A DNA stretch of 6,040 nt. It comes from Bordetella parapertussis. GTDB taxonomy: Bacteria > Pseudomonadota > Gammaproteobacteria > Burkholderiales > Burkholderiaceae_C. Under the pieces are notes generated by a model. The model had not been told where the DNA came from. It did not search any database and saw only the letters and a program-made list of their open reading frames with translations. Every line of letters begins with the position of its first letter. The stretch's first letter is position 1. Positions 1 to 6,040 of the stretch are shown piece after piece. The position numbers and the translations under genes are program-made. Location: positions 1-6,040 of the forward strand of contig CALQBT020000187.1 of the NCBI GenBank assembly GCA_943328885.2. Reading direction: 5' to 3'.

Positions 1-323
1 AACACGACGATCAGCGAGAAAGTCACCAGCACCTGCATCAGCACTGACAAAATATTCTTGCTGCGCACCAGACCGCCGTAGAACAGCGCCAAGCCCGGCA
101 CCGTCATCATGATGACGAGCAGCGTGGAGACCAACATCCAGGCGTTGTCACCCTTGTTGGCCACCGGCGTGGACGCGGCAGTCGACGCCGCAACCGCGGC
201 CACTGCCGAAATAGCCGAGACCGTCGCAGCAGGTGCAGAGGCTGCGGCATCCTGGGCCGTCGCGCCACCCGCAAAACCCAGGACCGCAAGGCCCAGGGCG
301 AGGCAAGCAATGAGCTTTCTCAT
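1..323 (-). CDS. amtB: Ammonium transporter AmtB, N-terminal part (cut by left window edge)
   Basis: Inner-membrane ammonium/ammonia channel of the Amt/Rh family. Only the first 107 codons are in the window; the frame is still open at base 1. Residues 1-23 look like a cleavable signal peptide (MRK, hydrophobic core, ATA before Gln24), as in other proteobacterial Amt proteins. Residues 25-56 are an Ala/Ser/Thr/Val-rich low-complexity spacer. From about residue 58 the Amt signature begins: GDNAWMLVST, then the first helix with PGLALFYGGLVRSKN (76-90), where the YGGLVR segment is diagnostic, then the start of the second helix. The ATG at 321-323 is preceded by a modest purine-rich stretch (GAGAGAAG) about 8 bases upstream. 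It lies 60 bases downstream of the P-II gene on the same strand, the classic glnK-amtB pair in which unmodified GlnK docks on AmtB and closes it. The family call is secure; transport specificity cannot be judged from this fragment. Confidence 0.95.
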   Translation of the reverse strand, partial: MRKLIACLALGLAVLGFAGGATAQDAAASAPAATVSAISAVAAVAASTAASTPVANKGDNAWMLVSTLLVIMMTVPGLALFYGGLVRSKNILSVLMQVLVTFSLIVV

Positions 324-358
324 GGTTGTGTCTTCTCTCGTGAGGGGTTGGAGGGCGG

Positions 359-379
359 CCGCGAGGCGGGCGCCTGCGG
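359..379 (-). other. GC-rich hairpin between the P-II gene and amtB
   Basis: In the 60-base gap between the P-II stop and the amtB start, two nested arms pair: CCGC with GCGG on the outside and AGGC with GCCT inside. They surround a four-base loop, with one unpaired base on one side. There is no run of T on either strand, so it does not look like a complete intrinsic terminator. It may be an attenuating or transcript-protecting structure that sets the ratio of P-II to AmtB. That role is inferred, and in DNA this GC-rich such a hairpin may also arise by chance. Confidence 0.35.
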
Positions 380-383
380 AGAC

Positions 384-746
<363 letters not shown>

Positions 747-1505
747 TTAAAAGCTGTACTTGGCGCCAAGGACCAGCGCGTTCTTGCCGGTGAACTTGCC
801 GGCGGGCGTGAAGTAAAAGCCCTTGTTGGCATCGGTGCCGGCGGCAGCGACGCTGACCGACATGCCTTTGCCGAAGTCCTTGCCCAGCGTCAGCGAGTAG
901 TCGTTGTAGCTTGCAACACCAAGGTGCGTCACGGTCTGGCGGCCGAAATGCGGTGTCAGGCTCAAGCCCGCGCCGAGGTCGAAGTTGGCGCTCAGGTCCA
1001 GGTATCCGCTGCCCTTGCTGTTGGCATTGCCGAACAAGTTGGTCAGGCTGTGCGAGTACTTGGCCGTGAACTGGCCGTAGGTCACTGCACCGTAGAGCTC
1101 GAAGGTGTTGGCGTTGGCGCCGCCTGGCACCTTGGCATAGTTGTTGCCAGCGTACAGGTAGTACAGGCCGCCGACGTCGTAGCTCAAATCCTTGGCGATC
1201 TCGCCTTTGTAGCCACCATAGAAATCCCATTCAAAGCCAGTGCTGCCAGCGTCGACCGTGTTGATCGTCCCGGCATCCTTGATCCAGCTGATCGTCGACG
1301 CCCAGGTACCCAGGTACAAACCGTTGGGGTTGCTGTAGTCGGCACCGCCTTGCAGCGCGGGTTGGAGCCGGCTTTGCGAAATGCCGCGGTAGCGGTAGTC
1401 GCTGATCGCGCCGATGTTGAAGCTGGTCGCAGGGGCATCTTCAGCATGGGCAGGCACGGCGCTGAAGGCCAGGACTGAGGTCAAGGCGATGAGGATTGTT
1501 TTCAT
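747..1505 (-). CDS. TorF-family putative porin (Gcw_chp outer-membrane protein)
   Basis: Predicted outer-membrane beta-barrel of 252 residues. Residues 1-21 are a signal peptide (Lys2, hydrophobic core, AHA before Glu22). The mature protein opens with the family hallmark SDYRYRGISQS (35-45), followed by PALQGGADY (49-57) and GLYLGTWAS (62-70). The rest alternates aromatic and polar residues as in membrane strands, and the chain ends in Phe (GAKYSF), the usual signal for barrel assembly. These traits match the conserved 'Gcw_chp'/TorF group; no substrate is established for it to my knowledge. The ATG at 1505 has GGAG 7 bases upstream. An in-frame TTG two codons earlier would leave almost no gap to that GGAG, so it is not used. 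It is the first gene of the torF-like/glnK/amtB operon, directly behind a sigma-54 promoter. A role in nitrogen-compound entry across the outer membrane is inferred from this context only. Confidence 0.9.
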   Translation of the reverse strand: MKTILIALTSVLAFSAVPAHAEDAPATSFNIGAISDYRYRGISQSRLQPALQGGADYSNPNGLYLGTWASTISWIKDAGTINTVDAGSTGFEWDFYGGYKGEIAKDLSYDVGGLYYLYAGNNYAKVPGGANANTFELYGAVTYGQFTAKYSHSLTNLFGNANSKGSGYLDLSANFDLGAGLSLTPHFGRQTVTHLGVASYNDYSLTLGKDFGKGMSVSVAAAGTDANKGFYFTPAGKFTGKNALVLGAKYSF

Positions 1506-1512
1506 GGTCAAG

Positions 1513-1516
1513 CTCC
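1513..1516 (-). promoter_or_regulatory. Ribosome binding site of the TorF-family gene
   Basis: GGAG on the minus strand lies 7 bases before the ATG at 1505. It decides the start: the alternative in-frame TTG at 1511-1509 is one base away from this motif and could not be served by it. Confidence 0.8.
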
Positions 1517-1550
1517 GTTCGGTTGCAGGGATTGGTGATTGAAGAACACA

Positions 1551-1569
1551 AAAGCAGCTTTCGTGCCAG
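1551..1569 (-). promoter_or_regulatory. Sigma-54 (RpoN) promoter of the torF-like/glnK/amtB operon
   Basis: The minus strand reads CTGGCACGAAAGCTGCTTT. Compared with the known sigma-54 consensus TGGCACG-N4-TTGCW, the -24 half TGGCACG is perfect. The -12 half is CTGCT, one mismatch. The invariant GG (1567-1566) and GC (1555-1554) are separated by exactly 10 bases, as required, and a short T run follows. The predicted transcription start is near 1542, giving a leader of about 37 bases before the ATG at 1505 with its GGAG. Sigma-54 promoters are common in front of glnK-amtB and need an enhancer-binding activator, here presumably NtrC. Confidence 0.85.
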
Positions 1570-1644
1570 GCCTATCCTGTCGAAGGCCGGACAGCAAAGA
1601 CTGGGCGCGCCGGGCAGGGAGCGCCAACGACGGCGCAACGCGCC

Positions 1645-1659
1645 GCACCGTCTCGGTGA
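1645..1659. promoter_or_regulatory. Second, weaker NtrC-like binding site
   Basis: GCAC-N7-GTGA, one mismatch from the NtrC dyad core GCAC-N7-GTGC, with inner bases GCACC/CGGTGA close to the palindromic consensus. It is centred at 1652, about 110 bases upstream of the predicted sigma-54 start point and 28 bases from the stronger site. The arrangement resembles the paired enhancer sites of E. coli glnAp2 (near -108 and -140). Confidence 0.55.
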
Positions 1660-1672
1660 ATCCTACCCGCAT

Positions 1673-1687
1673 GCACTTTCTTGGTGC
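1673..1687. promoter_or_regulatory. NtrC enhancer site upstream of the sigma-54 promoter
   Basis: The plus strand reads TGCACTTTCTTGGTGCG at 1672-1688. Its core is GCAC-N7-GTGC, with the extended form TGCACT-N4-TGGTGC that matches the strong NtrC sites known from enterobacterial glnA. The centre (1680) is about 138 bases upstream of the predicted start near 1542, a normal distance for an NtrC enhancer that loops to a sigma-54 holoenzyme. The call rests on consensus match and position. Confidence 0.72.
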
Positions 1688-1708
1688 GACCAGGCGCGCA
1701 TGCCCATG

Positions 1709-1726
1709 GCAGCGCCTGTGCGCTGC
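1709..1726. repeat. Perfect inverted repeat in the comM upstream region
   Basis: GCAGCGC and GCGCTGC pair perfectly (7 bp) around the loop CTGT. It lies 55 bases before the comM start and could form a stem-loop in a comM leader or serve as an operator. No known regulator site is recognised, and the region is rich in G+C palindromes, so function is uncertain. Confidence 0.35.
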
Positions 1727-1765
1727 ACAATCGGCAAGTTCAGCCTGCGCGCCGCGCGCAGCAGC

Positions 1766-1773
1766 AGGGGAGG
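1766..1773 (+). promoter_or_regulatory. Ribosome binding site of comM
   Basis: AGGGGAGG lies 8 bases before the ATG at 1782. This strong site fixes the comM start and rules out the longer open frame that reaches back to about 1539. Confidence 0.85.
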
Positions 1774-1781
1774 CTCACACC

Positions 1782-3305
1782 ATGTCGCTGGCCATCATCA
1801 CCAGCCGCTCGCTAGACGGCTTGGCCGCGCCCGAAGTCCAGGTCGAGGTTCACCTGGCCAACGGCCTGCCCAGCTTCACCTTGGTGGGGCTGGCCGACAC
1901 CGAGGTGAAGGAGTCGCGCGAACGGGTGCGCGCTGCGCTGGTCAATTCAGGCTTTGCCTTCCCGCACAACAAGCGCATCACCGTCAACCTGGCGCCGGCC
2001 GATCTGCCCAAGGAGTCGGCACGCTTCGACCTGCCGATCGCGCTGGGCATCCTCGCCGCCGCAGGCGAGCTTGACGCGGCGCGCCTGGCGCAATGTGAGT
2101 TCGCCGGCGAACTGTCCTTGGCCGGCGAACTGCGCCCGGTGCGCGGCGCATTGGCTTTGGCGCTGGCCTTGCAGCGCTCAGGCCAGCACCGCACACTGGT
2201 CTTGCCGCTGGCCAGCGCGGCCGAAGCCGCACGTGCCAGCAAGGTTCGGGTCTGCGGTGCAAGCCATCTGCTGGCGGTGGCGAGGGCGATGCAAGCCGGC
2301 GATCACGCCGAGCCCTTGCCCGTCACGCTGGCGCCGCCACCGCTGCCGGCGCTGCGCTCGACCGACTTGCGCGACGTACGGGGCCAGGCCGCCGCCAAAC
2401 GCGCGCTGGAAGTGGCAGCGGCGGGCCGCCACAGCCTGCTGATGGTCGGACCCCCCGGCAGCGGCAAGTCGATGCTCGCTCAGCGCCTGCCCGGCCTGCT
2501 GCCGCCGATGGACGACGACGAGGCGCTGGCCAGCGCGGCATTACAAGGCCTGGCACCGGGCGGTTTCGACACCGCACGCTGGCGCTGCCGGCCCGTGCGA
2601 TCACCCCACCATTCGGCCAGTGCGGTGGCGCTGGTCGGCGGGGGCTCGCCGCCACGGCCGGGCGAGATCTCGCTGGCCCACGGCGGTGTGCTGTTCCTCG
2701 ATGAACTGCCCGAATTCCCACGCGCCGCACTCGAGGCGCTGCGCGAGCCGCTCGAGACTGGCCAGATCAGCATCGCCCGCGCCGCTCGCTCGGCGATCTT
2801 TCCGGCCGGCTTTCAGCTGATCGCGGCGATGAACCCCTGTCCTTGCGGTTGGCTGGGTGCCCAAGGCGTCGGGCGGTCCTGCCGCTGCACGCCCGACCAG
2901 GTGGCGCGCTACCAGGGCCGGCTGTCCGGTCCGCTGCTCGACCGCATCGACCTGCAGGTGGAAGTGATGGCCGTGGCGCCGGCCGAGATGCTGGGCCAGC
3001 CCGAAGGCGATGCCAGCGCCACCGTGGCCGAGCGGGTGGCGCGCGCCAACGCCCGACAACAAGCCCGCCAGGGCCGGCCCAATGCCGAACTCGCCGGCGC
3101 ACAACTCGACGCCGCCTGCCCGCTCGATGAGGCTGCGGCCGCTTTCTTGCAGCAGGCCGCGGCGCGGCTGGGCTGGTCAGGCCGTGGATTGCACCGCAGC
3201 ATCAAGGTGGCCCGCAGCATCGCCGACCTGGCCGGGGCCGACCGGATCGCGGTGATCCACCTGGCCGAAGCGATGCAATACCGGCGTGCGCTGCCCGGCC
3301 ACTGA
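1782..3305 (+). CDS. comM: ComM/YifB Mg-chelatase-like AAA+ ATPase (transformation helicase)
   Basis: Complete 507-residue protein, the usual length of the family. ComM is a hexameric branch-migration helicase in the cytoplasm that extends pairing of incoming single-stranded DNA with the chromosome during natural transformation; it is also found in species with no shown competence. The N-terminal ChlI-like domain carries NGLPSFTLVGLAD (27-39) and NLAPADLPKES. The AAA+ domain (about 190-395) has Walker A GPPGSGKS (223-230), the RSPHH motif (273-277), Walker B VLFLDELPEF (303-312; Asp307, Glu308) and SGPLLDRIDL with Arg388. The C-terminal helical domain includes GRGLHRSIKVARSIADL. Cys353, 355, 367 and 369 form a CPC...CRC cluster that could bind metal. 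The ATG follows AGGGGAGG at 8 bases; upstream codons in the same frame look like intergenic DNA. It is divergent from the nitrogen operon and convergent with the MFS gene. No clear sigma-70 promoter is seen. Confidence 0.95.
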   Translation: MSLAIITSRSLDGLAAPEVQVEVHLANGLPSFTLVGLADTEVKESRERVRAALVNSGFAFPHNKRITVNLAPADLPKESARFDLPIALGILAAAGELDAARLAQCEFAGELSLAGELRPVRGALALALALQRSGQHRTLVLPLASAAEAARASKVRVCGASHLLAVARAMQAGDHAEPLPVTLAPPPLPALRSTDLRDVRGQAAAKRALEVAAAGRHSLLMVGPPGSGKSMLAQRLPGLLPPMDDDEALASAALQGLAPGGFDTARWRCRPVRSPHHSASAVALVGGGSPPRPGEISLAHGGVLFLDELPEFPRAALEALREPLETGQISIARAARSAIFPAGFQLIAAMNPCPCGWLGAQGVGRSCRCTPDQVARYQGRLSGPLLDRIDLQVEVMAVAPAEMLGQPEGDASATVAERVARANARQQARQGRPNAELAGAQLDAACPLDEAAAAFLQQAAARLGWSGRGLHRSIKVARSIADLAGADRIAVIHLAEAMQYRRALPGH

Positions 3306-3316
3306 GCGCCCGAACA

Positions 3317-3334
3317 GCGGCCGAAGCCGGCCGC
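3317..3334. terminator. GC-rich hairpin in the convergent comM/MFS gap
   Basis: GCGGCCG and CGGCCGC pair perfectly (7 bp) around the loop AAGC, 12 bases after the comM stop and 28 bases beyond the stop of the opposing MFS gene. The position suits a bidirectional terminator. Neither strand has a T run after the stem, so an intrinsic terminator in the strict sense is not shown; Rho may be needed. Confidence 0.5.
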
Positions 3335-3361
3335 CCCATGGAAGCCCTGACCCGGGGGGTG

Positions 3362-4555
3362 TCAAGCCGGTCGGGGGTCGACCCGGTCCTGGCTTTGTTC
3401 AGACGGCAGCGCCAACAAGGCCGTCACCGTGAACAGCGAGATACCGGCCATCACCAGCAGCAGCGTGCCAAAACCACTGGCCTTGACGGCTGGCCCCAGT
3501 GCCCAGACCGCCAGCGACGAAAAACCCAGCGACAGCGTGAGCCGCAGGCCGGCCACGCGCGAGCGCATCCGGTCGTCAACGTAGCGAACGATCACCGCGT
3601 CGGTGAACGGGATCGAGCCGAAGATCAGCACCATCACGCCCAGCAGCGCGGCGTACAACCACCAGCCCTGGGCCTGCGAGGCCAGGGCCAGCAGCGGCGC
3701 CTGGGCCAGCACGATGCTCAGCTGCACCTGCTTGAGCGGGAATCGGTCAAGCAAGCGACCCACCACCACCTGTGCCAACGAGGCGAGCGCATAAACCGCC
3801 GCCAGCAACATGCCCAGTCTGGCGGGGTCATTGACCACACCGTGCAAGCGCTCGGCGAGCAACTGGCCGTTGCCGTTGGTGCTGAGGTTGAACAGCAGCG
3901 AAGCGCTGGCCGAGGCCACTGTCATCACCATCAGCACCCGCGCCAGCGCGGCCGGCGACAGCGCCACCGCCGCAGGCCGACTGCGCCGCGCAGGCGGCTC
4001 GGTCTCGGCCGGCACCAGTCGCGCAAACACAAAACCCAGCGCAATGCAGACTGCGCCCGGCACTGCAAACGCTGCCCGCCAGCCGATCAGCTGCACCAGC
4101 ACGCCGGTGATCAGCGCGGCCGCGGCAAGCCCGAGGTTGCCAGCCAGGCCATTGATGCCGATGGTCGCGCCCGGACGCTTGGCACCCTGCACCAGCATCG
4201 GAATGCCCACCGGGTGGTAGATCGCGGTGAACGCGCCCAGCAGCGTCAACGCGGCAGCGAGTTGCCAGACCGTCTGCGTGACCGAGACCAACAGCGATGC
4301 GGCGCCCAGGCCGAAAAAGAACACCAACATCATCGGCCGCCGGCCCCAGCTGTCGCCCAGCTTGCCGGCTGGCAGCGAGCCCAGGCCGAACATCACGAAG
4401 GCGCCGACGCTGTAAGGCATCAAGTCCTCCCAGCGCGCAAAGCCGAAATCAGCCGCGATCGCCGCCACCGCGGTCGCGAAGATCAGCAGGAACAAATGGT
4501 CGAGCGCATGCGCCAGATTGAGCAGCAGCGTCACAGTTCTAGAGGTTTCAGCCAT
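3362..4555 (-). CDS. MFS transporter, 12-helix, resembling the fosmidomycin-resistance (FSR) group
   Basis: Inner-membrane secondary transporter of 397 residues. Hydrophobic segments number about twelve, six on each side of a charged central loop (about 181-203, EPPARRSRP). The loop between helices 2 and 3 carries MFS motif A, GKLGDSWGRRP (64-74). AIYHPVG (111-117) in helix 4 resembles the 'YHP' segment of FSR-like efflux proteins, and NGLAGNLGLAAAALITG in helix 5 looks like the glycine-rich MFS helix. The substrate is unknown; efflux of a small molecule is a guess from the subfamily resemblance. The start at 4555 gives a normal MAETSRTVTLLLNLAHALDH N terminus. The longer open frame to 4657 would add 34 Arg-rich residues that are only the shadow of metH. 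No good Shine-Dalgarno is seen, but it begins 19 bases after the metH stop on the same strand, so reinitiation or coupling from metH is plausible. Confidence 0.88.
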   Translation of the reverse strand: MAETSRTVTLLLNLAHALDHLFLLIFATAVAAIAADFGFARWEDLMPYSVGAFVMFGLGSLPAGKLGDSWGRRPMMLVFFFGLGAASLLVSVTQTVWQLAAALTLLGAFTAIYHPVGIPMLVQGAKRPGATIGINGLAGNLGLAAAALITGVLVQLIGWRAAFAVPGAVCIALGFVFARLVPAETEPPARRSRPAAVALSPAALARVLMVMTVASASASLLFNLSTNGNGQLLAERLHGVVNDPARLGMLLAAVYALASLAQVVVGRLLDRFPLKQVQLSIVLAQAPLLALASQAQGWWLYAALLGVMVLIFGSIPFTDAVIVRYVDDRMRSRVAGLRLTLSLGFSSLAVWALGPAVKASGFGTLLLVMAGISLFTVTALLALPSEQSQDRVDPRPA

Positions 4556-4574
4556 TGCCGCATTCTGCAACCGA

Positions 4575-6040
4575 TCAGCCGAGCGCGGGCGCCAGCCGCC
4601 GACGCGCCTCGTCTGGCGCCATCGCCTGGCGCGCCGCCCAGTCGAGCAGTTGGTCATCGCCGATGCGCCCGACGTTGAAATAGACCGCCTCAGGGTGCGC
4701 CAAGTAGAAGCCCGACACGCTGGCCGCCGGCGTCATCGCCAGGCTCTCAGTCAGCCCCATGCCGATGTCGGCACCGTCCAGGACCTCGAACATCGCGCGC
4801 TTGACGCTGTGGTCAGGGCAGGCCGGGTAACCGGGCGCAGGCCGGATGCCGCGGTATTTCTCGGCGATCAGTGCTTCGGTGTCTAGCGCCTCGTCGGCCG
4901 CATAGCCCCAGAGATCGGTGCGAACACGCTGGTGCAGCCGCTCGGCAAAGGCTTCGGCCAAGCGGTCGGCCAGGGCCTTGAGCATGATCGCGTTGTAGTC
5001 GTCGTGCGCGGCCTCGAACTGCGCGGCCCGTTTCTCGATGCCCAGCCCCGAGGTGACAGCGAACAAGCCGATGTAGTCAGGCCTCGCGCCCGGGCCCGAA
5101 CGCGGCGCGATGAAATCAGCCAAGCTGCGGTTGGCGCGCTTGACCTTTTCGCCGTTCGGGACGTCGACCACCGGCCGCTCGGTCTGCAGCCGCAGCGGGC
5201 ACCAGCGCATCAGCACCTGGCTGCGCGACTCATCGGCATAGATCTCGATGGTGTCGTCGTCCACCGTGTTGGCAGGCAGCAGGCAGACGGCACCGTTGGC
5301 TTGCAGCCAACGGCCTTCGATCGCGCGCTGCAGCAGCCGCTTGCCATCGTCGAAGACGCGGGTCGCCTCGGCACCGACCACTTCGTCTTGCAGGATGTCC
5401 GGAAATTTGCCGGCCAGGTCCCAGGTCTGGAAGAACGGCGCCCAGTCGATGCAGGTCGCGAGCTCACTCAGGTCGTAGTTCTTGAACACCCGGCGGCCGA
5501 TGAATTTCGGTTTCGGCGGGCTGTAGTCGGCCCAGTCCAGCGCCGTCTTGTTGGCCCGCGCCGCCGCCAGCGTGACGAGCGGCGTGGCCTTCTTGCTGGC
5601 GTGCAGTTCGCGCACGCGCTGGTAGTCGGCGTTCAACTCAACGATGAACTTGGCTGCGCGCTCATCCGACAACAGATCGGCGCAGACCCCCACCGAGCGC
5701 GACGCGTCGGGCACATAGACCACCGGCCCTTCGTAATGCGGTGCGATCTTGACGGCGGTATGGACCCGGCTGCAGGTCGCGCCGCCGATCAGCAGTGGAA
5801 TCTTGCGCTCGCGAAACCAAGGGTCGCGCTGCATCTCGGCAGCCACATGCTGCATCTCCTCCAGGCTGGGCGTGATCAGGCCGGACAGGCCGACGATGTC
5901 CGCGCGCTCGATCTTGGCCTTGGCCAGGATGTCCTGACAGGGCACCATCACGCCCATGTTGACGACCTCGAAGTTGTTGCACTGCAGCACGACGGTGACG
6001 ATGTTCTTGCCGATGTCATGCACGTCGCCCTTGACGGTGG
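4575..6040 (-). CDS. metH: Cobalamin-dependent methionine synthase, C-terminal part (cut by right window edge)
   Basis: Transfers a methyl group from 5-methyltetrahydrofolate through methylcobalamin to homocysteine, making methionine in the cytoplasm. The visible 488 codons begin inside the cobalamin domain: TVKGDVHDIGKNIV contains DxHxxG, whose His (6020-6018) is the lower cobalt ligand. GLSGLITPSLEEM and LLIGGATCSRVHTAVKIAP complete that domain. The reactivation (AdoMet) domain follows, with CIDWAPFFQTWDLAGK (its Asp at 5447-5445 corresponds to the AdoMet-contacting Asp946 of E. coli), DYNAIMLKALADRLAEAFAE, and RPAPGYPACPDH (4844-4809), the AdoMet-binding loop with Arg first. The C terminus TESLAMTPAASVSGFYLAHPEAVYF is standard. 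About 480 residues from the ligand His to the end agree with the E. coli enzyme. The 5' end and the homocysteine and folate domains lie outside, so it cannot be seen whether the gene is full length or split, as in many Burkholderiales. Any cobalamin riboswitch would also be outside. Confidence 0.97.
   Translation of the reverse strand, partial: TVKGDVHDIGKNIVTVVLQCNNFEVVNMGVMVPCQDILAKAKIERADIVGLSGLITPSLEEMQHVAAEMQRDPWFRERKIPLLIGGATCSRVHTAVKIAPHYEGPVVYVPDASRSVGVCADLLSDERAAKFIVELNADYQRVRELHASKKATPLVTLAAARANKTALDWADYSPPKPKFIGRRVFKNYDLSELATCIDWAPFFQTWDLAGKFPDILQDEVVGAEATRVFDDGKRLLQRAIEGRWLQANGAVCLLPANTVDDDTIEIYADESRSQVLMRWCPLRLQTERPVVDVPNGEKVKRANRSLADFIAPRSGPGARPDYIGLFAVTSGLGIEKRAAQFEAAHDDYNAIMLKALADRLAEAFAERLHQRVRTDLWGYAADEALDTEALIAEKYRGIRPAPGYPACPDHSVKRAMFEVLDGADIGMGLTESLAMTPAASVSGFYLAHPEAVYFNVGRIGDDQLLDWAARQAMAPDEARRRLAPALG

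Noticed and set aside
1601..1650. Other short GC palindromes (GGCGCGCC, GGCGC-AAC-GCGCC)
   Set aside because: They are short, overlap no clear signal and are expected by chance at this base composition.
1539..1781. N-terminal extension of comM
   Set aside because: The frame is open but crosses the NtrC dyads and the sigma-54 element, and its residues have no family similarity. The ATG at 1782 has a strong ribosome binding site and gives the standard ComM start.
1506..1781. A small gene, such as ubiK, between the TorF-family gene and comM
   Set aside because: I recall ubiK near comM in some Burkholderiales and looked for it on both strands. No frame here resembles the UbiK coiled-coil protein; the gap holds only regulatory signals.
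3370..3395. GGGTCGACCC palindrome near the MFS 3' end
   Set aside because: It lies inside the MFS coding sequence, is short and has no T run, so it is not called as a terminator.
4556..4657. Longer MFS start at 4657
   Set aside because: It would overlap the end of metH and add 34 mostly Arg/Trp-rich residues that look like a shadow of metH coding sequence rather than a transporter N terminus.
3338..4678. 446-codon open frame on the plus strand
   Set aside because: It is antisense to the MFS gene and is full of Gln, His and Arg, typical of the mirror of a membrane protein gene. No domain or ribosome binding site supports it.

Overview
The window is a GC-rich, gene-dense piece of chromosome. 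The gene families and their order (torF-like porin, P-II protein, AmtB; a ComM/YifB ATPase; MetH) suggest a betaproteobacterium of the order Burkholderiales, perhaps of the Rubrivivax/Leptothrix type. That placement is inferred from protein resemblance and gene order, not from a search. I see no mobile element, CRISPR array, rRNA or tRNA.

Left part (1-1781). Three minus-strand genes form a nitrogen operon, read right to left: a TorF-family outer-membrane protein (1505-747), a P-II signalling protein of the GlnK/GlnB type (722-384), and the first 107 codons of the ammonium transporter AmtB (323 to the left edge). The 276-base gap upstream of torF holds a strong sigma-54 (-24/-12) promoter facing the operon. 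Two NtrC-like dyads lie about 110 and 138 bases upstream of its predicted start point. The operon therefore looks like a nitrogen-starvation regulon member, and its first gene is an outer-membrane protein of unknown substrate.

Middle (1782-3305). Divergent from the operon is comM (yifB), an intact AAA+ ATPase of the Mg-chelatase-like family that acts as a branch-migration helicase in natural transformation. It carries a four-cysteine cluster inside the ATPase domain.

Right part (3306-6040). A 56-base convergent gap with a GC-rich hairpin separates comM from two minus-strand genes. The C-terminal part of cobalamin-dependent methionine synthase (metH) enters from the right edge, beginning just before the DxHxxG cobalamin-binding motif. 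It is followed 19 bases downstream by a 12-helix MFS transporter, probably in the same transcript.

Most of the window is housekeeping. The least understood part is the NtrC/sigma-54 control region and the coupling of a TorF-type porin to GlnK-AmtB.
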